The notes under the pieces were generated by a model. The model made no database searches. It saw nothing but the letters and a program-made list of their open reading frames with translations, and was not told the origin of the DNA. A stretch of 64,000 bases of DNA from Deltaproteobacteria bacterium (GTDB lineage: Bacteria > Lernaellota > Lernaellaia > JACKCT01): positions 154,202-218,201 of the forward strand of contig JAOSJX010000002.1 of the NCBI GenBank assembly GCA_027493875.1, given 5' to 3'. Below are positions 19,251 through 30,648 of this stretch, one piece after another (position 1 is the first letter of the stretch; every line of letters starts with the position of its first letter). The position numbers and the translations under genes were made by a program.

Positions 19251-20568
19251 ATGCGCATGTTGTTGCTGAACCCGGCGCAGATGATCAACGGCCGGCCGTT
19301 GAAGGTCAAAAAAGCGTTCGTCATTCCCTACCCGGTCTATATGATCGCGGGGCAGACGCCGTCCGAGTGGACGATCGACGTCGCGAACGATTATACGGAC
19401 GACATCAACTACGACGGCGACTACGATCTGGTGGGCATCACCTTATCCACGATTCACTCCGTGCGCGGCTACCAGATCGCGGAGGAATTCCGCAAGCGCG
19501 GCAAGACGGTGGTGATGGGCGGTTTTCACGCGACGCTGTTCACCGACGAGGCGCTGCAATACGCGGATGCCGTGGTCGCCGGCGAGGCGGAATACGTGTG
19601 GCCTCAGCTGTTGGAAGATTTCAAGGCCGGCCGCCTGAAGAAATTGTACAAGGCGGAGAAGCTACCACGACCTCAGGATCTGGCGCCGCCGCGCTACGAT
19701 CTGATCAACCGGAAGCGGTACATGGTGGACGTGATGCCCGCGGAAACGTCGCGGGGATGTCCGTTCGCGTGCAATTATTGTTCGGTCACCGAATTCTACG
19801 GGCAGAAGTACCGGGTGCGTCCGCCGCGGGACGTGGTACGCGACGTGCGATCCACGAAAACCCGCTTCATTTCTTTCGTGGACGACAATGTGGCCGCCAA
19901 CAAAGCCAAAGCGGCCGAACTATTCGAGGAGCTAATTCCCGGAAAAGATTTTCTGGATGAGTCAGGTCACGATTCGCCTGGCGGACGACGAGAAACTCCT
20001 CGAGCTCTCGGCGCGTTCCGGATTCCGTTACGCGATCGTGGGTTTGGAAACGCTGGACCGCACCAACCTGGAGGCCGTGCGCAAGACGCGGGTCAATCAG
20101 GTGGAGGAGTATGTGGCCCGCGTGAAGGCGTTCCGGCGGTACAACATCACGGTTTGCGCCAACTTGATGTTCGGCTTTGACGCGGATACGGATGCGACCT
20201 TCGATCACACCTATCATTTCATTAAGACGACGAAGCTGGTGCCGAACCCGTATGTGCTGACGCCTTATCCCGGCACCCCGCTTTACGACGATATGGTCCG
20301 CCACCGGCGTCTTTTGCACACGGACTACACGAAGTACACGGCCTACCAGACGGTATTCCGGCCCACGAATTTTTCGCCGGAAGACCTGGACAAATCGTTC
20401 ACGCGGTTTTTCCGGCGCGTGTATAACGTGCCGAATATCCTGCGCCGGTTTTTCTCGATGCTAAAGTGGCGGTCGCCCGTGGGCAGCTTCTTCACGCAAC
20501 TCGCCATCATGCGAAACAGCCTGCAGGTCCGCTACAACGTCCGGCACGGGATTCTGCCTTACTATTGA
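19251..20568 (+). CDS. B12-binding-domain radical SAM protein, frameshifted
   Basis: About 439 residues. The N-terminal half is a cobalamin-binding-like Rossmann domain (LLLNPAQ, YDLVGITLSTIHSVRGYQIAEEF, VVMGGFHATLFTDEAL, VVAGEAEYVWPQLLEDF). The radical SAM core follows with SRGCPFACNYCSV, the CxxxCxxC [4Fe-4S] motif, and later GFRYAIVGLETLD and LMFGFDADTDATF. A frame change near 19940 must be repaired. This B12-rSAM class includes methyltransferases and hopanoid or bacteriochlorophyll enzymes; the substrate here cannot be assigned. The DxxH B12 ligand is not evident. Confidence 0.82.
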
Positions 20569-20645
20569 TGCCCTCGTAAAAAGCCCCCCGATTGTCAACC
20601 GCGTGAAAATAAAATAGATGACGCCCGTCACCGCGCGCGCCGATC

Positions 20646-21691
20646 TCACCCCTTGTCATTTTCGGTCGCCTGGGTCATGCGCTCACTTACTTCGGCCGCC
20701 CGCACCGGGAACGCGGGGTCGGTGCGTTCGTCGTAACAGCAATTGATGCGGTAGTTGCAGGGGCGGTTGCAGAGGCTCATGCGGTCGCGCATATCCTGTG
20801 AGGCGTGCGCTTCCCCAAACTGCGCGCGGGTCGTCGTCGATCGTCCCGACCTGTCCGTAGTGGTCGCAAAACGTGATCGATCCGTCCGCCAGCACCATCA
20901 TGTTGTCGTAGGCGACGCGGCATTCCTTTCCCGTCAACCCGTGGTGCGGATCGTCGAAGTTAGCGCCGCCACAACCCGAATTGCGAGGCCGGGTTGTTGA
21001 TCGGGTAGCCCTCGTCCTTCATCGCCGCGAGTTCGCCAAGGACGCTTTGCACCCGCCCCACGCGCGAAGGATCGCGCGGCCAGAGCGCGTCGCGCTCGAA
21101 GAAGTCGTACGACCACGGCCGCGCCATCGTGGGGATGACCGACTGAAAATGGATGCGTGCGATTTTCCTTTTCTCCGAAAGCAAACGAACGAGTTCGGGC
21201 ATGTCCGCGGCGCTGGCGTCGCTGATGACGGCGACCACGCGAACCTCGATGCCGGTGCGATGCGTAATGTAGTGGATGATGTCGAGCACGCCCTGAAACA
21301 GCCCGGGGCCGTTGCGCACGCTGTCGTTCGTTTCCGCGAGGCCGTCGAGCGAAATGTTGAAATGCGAAAGCCCCGCTTTTTCCAGGCGTGCCACACGTTC
21401 CGCGGTGAGGAGCGATCCGTTCGTCGCCATCGTCACGGCGAAGCCTTGCGCCGCGAGCCGCGAGACGAAGTCGTCGATGTGCTTGTGGACCATCGGTTCG
21501 CCGCCGGTCAGCAACACGCGGTGGCCCTTCGGCAGCCACGCGCCAAGGCGGTCGATAAAGCCGAGCCACCGGTCGATTTCCGGCTCCTTCAAGCGCACTT
21601 CCGGGCACGCGCACATGTGGCAGCGCAAATTGCAGCGCATGGTCACGCACAAGTTGACGTTGCCCGGCGGAGGCGGCGCGGCGGTATTCAT
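20646..21691 (-). CDS. Radical SAM protein with C-terminal Cys cluster (SPASM-like), frameshifted
   Basis: ATG at 21691 starts a radical SAM core: CVTMRCNLRCHMCACPE (CxxxCxxC), LLTGGEPMVHKHID, ATNGSLL and SHFNISLDGL. The C-terminal third is in other frames after indels near 20960 and 20800: DNMMVLADGSITFCDHYGQVG, then SLCNRPCNYRINCCYDE, a Cys-rich auxiliary cluster like SPASM domains of peptide or protein-modifying enzymes. It ends at TGA 20646-20648. It converges on the B12-rSAM gene. No precursor peptide is adjacent; the Cys-Gly tail proteins elsewhere in the window are possible but unproven substrates. Confidence 0.8.
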
Positions 21692-21770
21692 CGCCCCAAA
21701 AGGCTAGGCCGGGACGAGGCGCTTTTCAAGCGCGCGGGGCCCGGCGCGTAAGGCTCCTCGCGGATACGGA

Positions 21771-24435
21771 TCACTCAAAGGACAGCGTCCAGGTCATCTC
21801 GCCGAACAGGCCGCCCATGTCCGGTCCGTCCGTGTCTTCCAACTCGAAATACACGTCGAGGACGGAGCCGCCGTCCACGGGCGTTTCGGACGTGGATTCG
21901 TTCGTGACGTCGATGTCGCTTTCCGTCTGAAACGCGACATCGTCGAACGCGTAACCGTCCGGTACGAAGAACGCCAAATGAAACGCGAAGGGCGCGTGCG
22001 TCGTGCCGACGGACGCCTCTTGCGTTCCCGTCAGGGTTTTCGCGTCTGCATTCCACGCGAGGTTCTCCACCACGCGGACGCCGCCGAGAATGTGGCGGTT
22101 CGTGCCGAGAAATTGCGGGCGGCCGAGATCCGGGCGGAGCGCGACGACGCGCGGCTCGTGCGCCGGAACGTCGAGCGACACCGCGCCGGCGAATTTGCCG
22201 AGATACGATTCCGTCCAGAATTCGTAGGCCAGATATTCTTCCTTCGCGTCGAGGCCCGCTTCGACGAAGTCCGCTTCAATCACGCGGTCGCCGTCGGCGA
22301 TTTTTTTCATCGGGTACGTGGTCAGATTGCGGCTCGAGCCCCAGTGGAGAAGGGCGATGACGTGGTAAGGCTCGTCGAAATCCCGGAACGGGCAGCGACC
22401 AGACCTCTGGATATTCCCGGCGGAAAAGATCGAGCGGCCGTCCCGGCTCGCCGTAAACCGGCAGCCCGCGGCGCAGCGAATCGACGGCTTCGCCCGAAAG
22501 ATCGACGAGCCGGTCGCCGATTTTGAAAAGCCCGCCTTGAAGAACGACGGAGGTGAGAAAGGTTCTCGATTCCTCGAGCGTGAGCGGCGGCAGGCTCGTG
22601 TTCTTGTGCGCGCGGAAGAACATCAAGTCGGGGTGGTTGACCCACACGCGCTTGTGGAGCCAATACGCCCGCGCGGCGTCGCGGTACATCGGCTTGAGCC
22701 CTTGGTTGGCCAGCGGATTGCCCGGTTGTTCGCCGTCCCATACCGGCTGCGTGTCGAGCGTGAGGCGGACCGAGTCGGCCAAGTCGTAGTTCCACCCTTT
22801 GATGGCGACGTTGAGAAAGAAAATGTCGTCGCCCAGCGCATCGCGCACCGCTTGCACGCCGCGCCGGTAGTACTCGCCGCGGGTGAGATTCGGATCGAGC
22901 CAGCCCTTGGTCATCGGGCACAGATAGCCGAAATCGAGTTTGAGCCAGTCGATGCCCCAACCCTTCACCATGCCGATGACGTCGTGAATGTGATCGATGA
23001 CCACCGGATCGGACAGATCGAGCTGCTCGCCCTCGACATCGATCAACCCGAAAAGCATCGGATCGGTAAACCAATCCGGGTGATCCGTGACGATTTGCGC
23101 GCTGGACTCGGCGTCGAAAACGCGAATCCATAGTCCCGTCAGGAAACCGAGGTCCGCGGCGCGGTTCAAGAGCCACTCGATACCGTTCTGATCGCCGTGA
23201 TCGGGGAAGCGATCGGCGTTGACGACCCAGTCGCCGTTCTTTGTCGACCAACCGTCGTCGAGTTGAAAATAGTTCATCCCGAACCGGCGCAACTCCCGGT
23301 CGGCGAAATCCATGTTCTCGATCATCAGTGCTTCGTCGATGTTTGTCCCGTAGCCGCCGGACGATCCGCCGCCGGACCATGAATTCCAGCCCGCGGGCAC
23401 GCCGATCTCCGGATGGCGCTCGGTCCACGGCACGATCCCGAGCCACTCGCGGAGCATGTCGGCGTAGTGTTCGAGGGCGTCGAACGGCGAGGCGGATTGA
23501 AAGTTCATTACCATCAGCTCGCTCGCCAGCGTCTCGCCGGGCTCCAACCGCTTCGCCGGGTCGTATTGGCAGTCCGCGTGAAGGGCGCGCGCGTCGTCCG
23601 GCCCGGTCCCGATGCCGGTAAACACCGCCGGCTGCGCTTTTTTCATACGTCAGAAAGCCGACGTGCAGACTGGCGCCCGTCGCTTGATTGAAAACGAGCG
23701 AACTCCACGTGGAGTGGACGGGAATCCACCCGCCCATGAGGGGCTCCATGAACTCGAGGTAATTGAAGGCGCCGGTCGTCAGGATGCGTAAATCCAAATC
23801 CCGGCCGAACCGCAGCGCCGCCTCGGGCGTCTGCGCATACAAGGGGTAGAGCGCGCCAATTTTTTTATCGGCGCCGCTTTCGTTGTTGAAACGAAGATCC
23901 GCGAAGATCTCGCCTCGGCCGTTGAGCATGAAAAACCGGTGCTGAAGCTCGACGCCGTCCGCCGCGCGGAAGGTCAACAGAATAAACATCCCGTCGCCGA
24001 GCACCGTCGAGATCGGGTCAAAGGTCCAATCGACGAGCGCCGTCTCGCCGGTGCGCCACACCGTGGCCGGGAAAACCACGTACGAGTACGCCACGCCTTC
24101 CGCTTCGCTGACGATGGGGAAGCCGTCCGCGTCGAACATATCGAAACGCCCGCGGTCCAGGTGATAGCGGACGCTCGCCAGATTGTTGCCGATCACGAGG
24201 TCGGAGCCGACGAGCGTCACCTCCACGTTTTCGCCGGGGCCCGTGTCGTCGTCCGCCGCGTCATCGTCGATCGCGTCATCGTCCGACGTGTCGTCGTCAT
24301 TATCGGGGCGGTGTCGTCGTCGAAAGCGTCCGGCGATCCGCTCGACGTATCGTCGTCGTCGCCGAGCCCGCCGCAGGCGCACCCAACGGCGCAAAGCCCG
24401 AGGATCAATGTTGAAATGACATGAAATTTGAGCAT
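21771..24435 (-). CDS. Secreted GH36-like alpha-galactosidase lipoprotein, frameshifted
   Basis: The leader MLKFHVISTLILGLCAVGC ends in a lipobox and an acidic DDDT linker follows. The middle is a GH-D clan (beta/alpha)8 barrel: GVPAGWNSWSGGGSSGGYG, MNYFQLDDGW, WLKLDFGYLCPM (predicted nucleophile Asp). The N-terminal beta domain (about residues 70-300) and a C-terminal beta domain fit GH36. Frame changes near 24300, 23645 (T6) and 22385 are needed. The expected reaction is release of terminal alpha-galactosyl units outside the cytoplasm. It starts 41 bases from a divergent lipoprotein gene, so the two likely share a promoter region. Confidence 0.8.
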
Positions 24436-24476
24436 GGCCCTTCCCTCGCTTTTCGAGTACGCTCGCCGCAAGGAAT

Positions 24477-26826
24477 ATGGCACAACGGATGCGTTATCAA
24501 AAGCACATTTGGCTTGTCGCCGGAATGACGTTTCTGGCGCTTCTGGCCGCCCTGTCGTGCGGCGGCGACGACGACGATGATGATGCGGCTGCGGATGACG
24601 ACAGTGCCGCGCCGGACGACGATGTCGCAGACGACGACTCTTCCGCCGATGACGACGACGTGGATGATGATGACGACTTCGACGACGACACGGGCGACGA
24701 CGATACCACCGCGGATGACGATGACGACGATACCGTCACGCCCAATCCGAACGCGCGGGCCGACGCCTTCCGTCTCTTCTACAGAGAACGCAGCCTCCGT
24801 GTGATCACGGCGCTCAACCGTTTCGCGCTGTCGGGGGACGTCGTCGCCGCCAACGCGTTCGGAAAATTCGCCATCGCCAGAGACGGGGACGCCTGGGAAG
24901 TGGTCGCCGGACCGGAAGGCAACAATCCTTTCGGTAAATCGCTCTTCGCCACGTGGCGACTGTATCAGGCGATCGGCGGCCGCGAATTCGAATTGTCCCT
25001 CATCCGCATGTTCGAGGGCATCGTTTTCAACGAAGCGGTCTCCGGCCATCCCGGGCTGACCACCCGCGAGGCCTTTCCCGGCTGGACGCGCACGATGGAC
25101 GGCGTCGGCGACGAGATCGAGCGCACCAAATGGGGTTCGCCGGTCACGCCACCCGTCACCTACGACAACGCCTTGGAACAGGAAATCCTCGATACCTTCT
25201 ACGACGGGCTCCTGTTTACCTACCGCGAAAACCCGGAGGAGTTTCTCTTCAACCTCAAACCGACCGACGAACTCACCACCTTTTCCTTAACCTACGTTTT
25301 CGACGAACTCGATCACGACCCGCCATTTCTCCGCGTATCCGATTGTTGTTCGTCGTTCATGGTGTCGCAAAAAGGCCCGTGGACCGGCGCTTACTGGGGC
25401 AACGACAACTCGCGCGACAACTTCACCGACTACGCCATGGGATTCCTCACCGCGATCGAGGCCGAGGCCACGGACGGTCTGCCCGCGGACGTCGCCGCCG
25501 CAGCGCACCACGCCGCGGAAGCCGCGCACCGCATCGGCGACAACATCGTCGCGCACGATAACGTCCTTATGACCGTGGACGAATGGCACGACTACGAAAC
25601 GCTGACGATCGCGGGAACAAAAAATCCCGACGGCCAAGAAGAATGGCAGGATCCCGGAAGCCTCGCCTCCTGTCAGATGGCCTATCTCGCCATGGCGATT
25701 TCCACCGACGGCCTGCCTTATCCCCCGCCGGTCGTTCCGTTACCCGGCTCCATCGAAACCACGGCGATTCAGTATCTCTTCGATCTGATCGGCCTCCCTC
25801 TGCCCGCTCCCCGTCCTCGAATGCAAAACCTTCGACGATGCGTTCCTCGGCGCGGGATGGCGCGACATTCTCGATTACGAACTGTTCGGCGTGCCGTGGT
25901 ACGAGGTCGCCGAACTCGTCGGTCGGCTCGTCCCGGGCCTCTGGGCGGATATCTTCGGATCGGTCCTCGACGACTTCTCCGAGCTTCAACTCGGCGCCGT
26001 GGGCCTCGCTTATTACGCGCGCATCGTCGGCGACGACGCGATGTACGACGACGCGCGCGCCACGCTCGTCAATCTCCTCGAAGCGCAGCAGGTTCTGATC
26101 CGTCTCGTCTACGGGCTGACCGCCGACCGCGCGTGGATCGAAGAGGTTCGCGCGGAGCTCGGCAACGCCAAGACGCGGATGTTTATCGACGCGCTTGACG
26201 AGACGAAATACCGCGCCGCCGTCGTTTCGCGTATGTTCAGTATCGACGCGCCGCTCGACGACCTGCTCGATTTCGACCCGGGCGACGACACCCTCGCGTT
26301 TGTCGAGGCGCCGCTCGATCTCCCCGATACGCAGCCCAAACCGCTGCTCTCGGACGAGGACATCGCCGCGATCGTGGAAGCGGGCCTGACCGGCTTGACC
26401 ACGCGCGCTCCGTGGCGGATCACGCGCTACCGCGACCGCTTCGGCGATACCTATCCGGTGCGCCGCGACGGCGACGGATACGAGGCGATCGGCACGGACG
26501 ACAACTGGCACGCCGTCGAAAATTCCCGGCACGAAACCTATTACGACTACTATCTATGGTTCGAGCCGTCGCTGTGCGTTGATTCGCCCGAAACCCTCGA
26601 TTGCACCTGGGCCCGTCTGGGATGCACCCCCGCCGATCTGGACCAAAGCGGCACCGCCGACGCCGCCGACGAGGCGCTTTTCGACGCGGCGTGGACCCTC
26701 TTCGGTGAAAACGCGCTTTGCGGTGATGGCAATGACTGGTGCGACGGCGCGGATTTGGATAAAAGCGGTGTTCTTCTTCCCGACGACAGGGAGTATCTGG
26801 ATGCCGCGCTGGGTTGCCGTGTTTAG
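24477..26826 (+). CDS. Lipoprotein with acidic linker and C-terminal EF-hand/dockerin-like pair, frameshifted
   Basis: AAGGA precedes ATG at 24477; the leader ends AALSCGG, followed by about 55 residues of Asp/Thr-rich linker. The body of about 600 residues is helical (FGKSLFATWRLYQAIGG, AAHHAAEAAHRIGDNIVAHDN) and unrecognised. One indel near 25810 joins two frames. The last 75 residues hold two calcium-type loops, DLDQSGTADAADEALF and DLDKSGVLLPDDREYL, spaced as in type I dockerins. It overlaps the next small gene by 26 bases. It could be a surface hydrolase or binding protein working with the divergent galactosidase; this is inference. Confidence 0.65.
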
Positions 26827-27103
26827 AATCGTCCTCGCCGCCTCGGCGATCGTTATTCTCCTTGCTCCCTTCGTCTTCGCCGACGATACCGCGGATGACG
26901 ATACGGCCGCGGACGACGACACGTCCGATGACGACACATCGGACGATGACACGGCGGACGACGATACCGCGAATCCTTTCGACGACGACTCGGCCGACGA
27001 CGACACCGATGACGGCCCGACGCTCGAAGGCTCTCCCATCCCCGTCAAACCCGTCGAAGAAAAAAGCGACTTTTTCGACGACATGTGTTGCGGCTGCGTC
27101 TGA
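26801..27103 (+). CDS. Minimal secreted Asp/Thr-rich protein with CCGCV tail
   Basis: 100 residues and no frameshift. ATG at 26801 follows GGGAG and overlaps the end of the upstream lipoprotein by 26 bases, so translation is probably coupled. A signal peptide (VFRIVLAASAIVILLAPFVFA) is followed directly by DDTADDDT-type repeats, a short Pro/Glu segment (GSPIPVKPVEEK) and the end FFDDMCCGCV. Apart from signal, linker and tail there is no folded domain. It may be a stand-alone carrier of the Cys-Gly tail, or a leftover of a larger tail protein. Confidence 0.7.
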   Translation: MPRWVAVFRIVLAASAIVILLAPFVFADDTADDDTAADDDTSDDDTSDDDTADDDTANPFDDDSADDDTDDGPTLEGSPIPVKPVEEKSDFFDDMCCGCV

Positions 27104-27147
27104 CGACGAATGATTTATCTCACGCGGAGGCGCGGAGGAGCGGGATT

Positions 27148-27648
27148 TCAGCTCGTTGCGAAAAAGCCTTCGTGAATCGTGACCGCGCCCTTTGGCGTAC
27201 GCCCGTGAAACGGTAAGACGAGTAAGTTTTCGGGCGGGACGCCTTCGATATGCATGTCGTGATCGTTGCGGAAGTTAAACCGCGTGTAATACGCGGGATC
27301 GCCGACAAGCAGGCACCCTTCGGCGCCCAAGGATTTCAGTTTCGCCAACCCTTCAATGATGAGCGCGCCGCCGACTCCCCGATTTTGAAACGCCGGCGCC
27401 ACGGAAACCGGGCCGAGCGTATACCAATTACGGCTGCCGTCGGAAATTTCGACAGGCGAAAAGGCGACGTGACCGACCACTTCGCCGTCGATCTCCGCGA
27501 CGAGAGAAATCGTCAACGCGCCCGCCGCACGCAACGCGTTGACGATGTACGGCTCCGTTTGCCGGCTGTACGGCATGTTCTCAAACGCCGCCGCCGTCAT
27601 TGTGAAAATGGCCTCTTCATCGGTTCTTTTTTCATCGCGGATATTCAT
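27148..27648 (-). CDS. GNAT-family N-acetyltransferase (YhbS-like)
   Basis: Intact 166-residue protein from ATG at 27648. It shows the GNAT fold order: ISLVAEIDGEVVGHVAFSPV (beta strands 2-4), LGPVSVAPAFQNRGVGGALI with the acetyl-CoA loop Q/RxxGxG/A (QNRGVGGA), and LVGDPAYYTRFNF, typical of the YhbS subfamily. Acceptor unknown. Cytosolic. Confidence 0.85.
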   Translation of the reverse strand: MNIRDEKRTDEEAIFTMTAAAFENMPYSRQTEPYIVNALRAAGALTISLVAEIDGEVVGHVAFSPVEISDGSRNWYTLGPVSVAPAFQNRGVGGALIIEGLAKLKSLGAEGCLLVGDPAYYTRFNFRNDHDMHIEGVPPENLLVLPFHGRTPKGAVTIHEGFFATS

Positions 27649-27763
27649 TCCAGCCCTCGTCATCGCCCATCAACCAACACCCGCGCATCATAGCCGGATC
27701 GATCGACACGAAAAAGCACCGTTCGCCGTTTATCAATTCTCATTCATCGTTTATCGTTTCCCG

Positions 27764-28192
27764 ATGCGTCTTTGGTCTCTCCACCCGCGCCACCTCGACG
27801 CGCGCGGTCTCGTGGCCCTCTGGCGCGAAGGGCTCGTGGCGCGCGCGGTTCTTCGCGGCGAGACGCGCGGCTATAAACACCACCCGCAGCTTCAACGTTT
27901 TCTCGCGCGGCGCGATCCGCTCGCGGCGATTGACTGCTATCTCTCACGCGTATGGGATGAAGCCCACGCCCGCGGCTATCGGTTCGACACCTCAAAGATC
28001 GAATACCGACGATGCCGCCGCGGCCACGCCCAAGTAACGGACGGGCAGCTAAAATATGAGTGGAAACATTTTCTCGCAAAACTCGCCGTCCGCGATCCCG
28101 CGCGCCGGCGCTCCGAACGCAAGCGCCGCCCGGCCGCTCACCCCTGCTTCCGCGTTACGGCCGGCCCTGTCGCCGACTGGGAGCGCGTTTAA
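27764..28192 (+). CDS. Pyrimidine dimer DNA glycosylase family protein (T4 endonuclease V-like family)
   Basis: 142 residues; the N-terminus MRLWSLHPRHLDARGLVALWREG, then GYKHHPQLQRF, DPLAAIDCYLSRVWDEA and ARGYRFDTSKI, is the pattern of the short bacterial family annotated as pyrimidine dimer glycosylase/AP lyase. Probably a cytosolic DNA-repair enzyme, though many members are untested. ATG at 27764 is preferred because the homology-like block begins there. It ends in a 4-base overlap with the facing gene. Confidence 0.75.
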   Translation: MRLWSLHPRHLDARGLVALWREGLVARAVLRGETRGYKHHPQLQRFLARRDPLAAIDCYLSRVWDEAHARGYRFDTSKIEYRRCRRGHAQVTDGQLKYEWKHFLAKLAVRDPARRRSERKRRPAAHPCFRVTAGPVADWERV

Positions 28193-29426
28193 TCGGCATT
28201 CTCCAACGCATCTTCGGCGCTCTCCACGATGCATCCGTAATCCTTCTCGATCACGATCTTCTGCTCGTCGTCGTAGGGCAATTCCAGTCGTCCCCGTGTG
28301 CCGGAGGCACGCATCGTCCTCTCCATTTCAATGGCCTCCAGCACCGCCTTCGTGCGCAGGCCCCCGATACGCCCCTTGTCCACCAGCGCATCGTAATTAG
28401 GCCACCCGAGACGCAAGACCAGACTGTGTCGCATACCCTCCGGAAGACCGTCGTCAGGGGAGTATATGCGGCGCGTCCGTCCCTTCGGCGGCCAGCCATG
28501 CGCGATAACGCTCCATTTGACTCGCGCCGAACGCCAGAACCTTCACCCGCTCGCGTTTCATGTATCCGAGCGGCCCCAGGACGTTCGCCATCGTCCATTC
28601 GAGCGAGCCGACTTTGAATTCTTTGGTCGGTCTGCCGAGTATTTCGACCTCTTTACGGCTGTTATCTCCGGCGCCTAACGAGTCGATGCTTTCGATCAAC
28701 CAGACGATCTCGCCCGCCATGGCATCCACCACCGTCTTCGCCGCCTGAGGCCGCTGCGCAAGAGCGTCATGCAACCGCGCCAGATCCGTGTCCGAGAGAA
28801 CGGGGAGCACCGCCACCATGCCGTTGTCCAAGATACCGGTGATCGCGACGCCGATCATCGTGTAGATGAGGACGGGGGTATTCAGAAATCCGTCCGCCAG
28901 TGTCTCTACGGTCAGCAGCCGATCGGTCGCCGCGGCCGAATTGCCTTCGCGTATTTTGCGTATGGCGTCCACGATGTAGGCGTAGGCGATTTGCCGCGCC
29001 CGCAAGAAGTTGGGCGTATCGTCGTCGAGCCCTCTCCCCTGCTGCATGACGAAACCGCCCTCGACCAACTTTTTGCACACGCTCGTCCTGCGCCAGCACG
29101 GTTTTCAACGCCTCTTCCGCCTCCGAAAAATTGTCCAAATGATAGGATGGACACGCACCATTCCGGATGAGCTTCGACAGGTCCGGTTTGTTCTCCGGAA
29201 AAACGGCCCGCAGCGCTTGCTCCAACTCTTCGTAGGTCTCCCGATCTTCGTTCGGCCGGTTCGCGATCTCGTCCGCGGCTTTCACGTATTCCGCGTACTT
29301 CGCCTCCAACACCTCGGGATCGTGCGGCGGCAATTTCCAGTAGGGATACGCAATCACCGCGCCCGCAATGAGAACGGCCGCGAGAACCAAAACAATCCCC
29401 AGCCCGATCTTCTTCCCAAGGCTCAT
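28189..29426 (-). CDS. Single-pass membrane-anchored protein of unknown function, frameshifted
   Basis: One N-terminal helix (KKIGLGIVLVLAAVLIAGAVIAYPYW) is followed by about 380 residues of mostly helical, charged sequence. Three frames are joined at about 29080 and 28455. Recognisable blocks are LPPHDPEVLEAKYAEYVKAADEIANRPNE, a repeat-like AYIVDAIRKIREGNS, and LDNGMVAVLPVLSDTDLARLH. No family recognised; a periplasmic sensor or scaffold is possible. Facing the glycosylase gene tail to tail. Confidence 0.55.
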
Positions 29427-29504
29427 GGCGCACCTCCCTTTGTAATCATATTAACATATTTGGAATTGGTTTTGCGTTTTAGGTGAACGAAGCGGAACGT
29501 GATT

Positions 29505-30479
29505 CTAACTGGCAGGCGTCGTCACGATCCGCAGCACTTCGCCGTAATTTTTCGCGATGTGGCTTTTATCGTAGAGGCCGCGTTCTTTGAGCAGCTTATG
29601 CAGGCGCTTGAGTTTGTAGTGCGGCGTGGTCGCGAGCAGGTGGTGTTCCAGGTGGTAGTTCACGCGGTGCGGGGCGACGGTGAGGCGCGCGATGGGGCCC
29701 GCAATGATCGTGCGCGTGTTGTAGAGCTGATCGTCGGTCTTGTCGGTGCATCCGTGTTCGGCCATCGAACGCACGCGGACGAACAAACTGAACGTCGTCA
29801 GATACGCGCCGATCCACAAAAGATAGAGCCACGCATGCCCCGCGAGCGCGAGCACGCCCAGCAGCACGCCGTTCGTCAGCAGCATCCCGCGCATATTCCG
29901 CCAGCCGGTTTTCACGACGTCCCATTTGGTGCGTCCGGTTTGGTCGATGAACTTCGCGCCCGCGGACGCCGTATACTCGATGTACCCGGTGTCCATCGCG
30001 AGCAGCGCGTAGAGGCGCTTCGCGCCGGCGATGCCCGTCAGGTCGCGCAAAAACTTGCGCGTCACCGACATTCCCGATACCGGAAACGGATCGGCGAGCA
30101 CGAGGTCCGGATCGGCCGCCGTGCCGGTGTGCGCGTGGTGCGCGAGGTGGTGCTTGCGGTATTTGTCCAGGTGCTGCCACACCGGCTCCGCGCAGAGCCA
30201 TTTGCCTACCACGTCGTTCAGCCACTTCGTGCGGAAAAGCGAGCGGTGCGAGCATTCGTGCATGAGAATCGCGAGGCCGAGATGCCGCCCGCCGAGAATG
30301 ACGAGCGCGACGAAAATCGTCGCCACGCCCGGCCGCCACGCCGCCAGCGCAAACGCCCCGGTGATCAGCGCCCACGACGTCCCCACCGCGAGCGCGCCCT
30401 GCCGGTCGGTCGGCCGCGTGACCTGCCGGATCTCCTCGGTGGTCAGGAAGTCCGTTATCTTTTTTGAAAATCTTGCCAT
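29505..30479 (-). CDS. Fatty acid desaturase family protein
   Basis: Intact, about 324 residues from ATG 30479. All three histidine boxes of membrane di-iron desaturases are present: HECSH, HHLAHHAHTG and YHLEHH, between hydrophobic segments (ALVILGGRHLGLAILM, LYLLWIGAYLTTFSLF). The family inserts double bonds or hydroxyl groups into acyl chains, sphingoid bases or carotenoids, and needs O2, so the host meets oxygen. Substrate not resolvable from sequence. Confidence 0.88.
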   Translation of the reverse strand: MARFSKKITDFLTTEEIRQVTRPTDRQGALAVGTSWALITGAFALAAWRPGVATIFVALVILGGRHLGLAILMHECSHRSLFRTKWLNDVVGKWLCAEPVWQHLDKYRKHHLAHHAHTGTAADPDLVLADPFPVSGMSVTRKFLRDLTGIAGAKRLYALLAMDTGYIEYTASAGAKFIDQTGRTKWDVVKTGWRNMRGMLLTNGVLLGVLALAGHAWLYLLWIGAYLTTFSLFVRVRSMAEHGCTDKTDDQLYNTRTIIAGPIARLTVAPHRVNYHLEHHLLATTPHYKLKRLHKLLKERGLYDKSHIAKNYGEVLRIVTTPAS

Positions 30480-30648
30480 TTCGCTATTCCCGCGACGGCG
30501 GAATCCTACGAAATCCAACACCCGGACGTCCAGGATCTGTGTCACACGCCGGCGTTCCGATTCGTTCGTTCACGTATTTTTTTAATACCGCGTCGGATTT
30601 TTTGTGATACCATTCACATGTTTTGATTTGATGGATGGAGGGTTCGCG

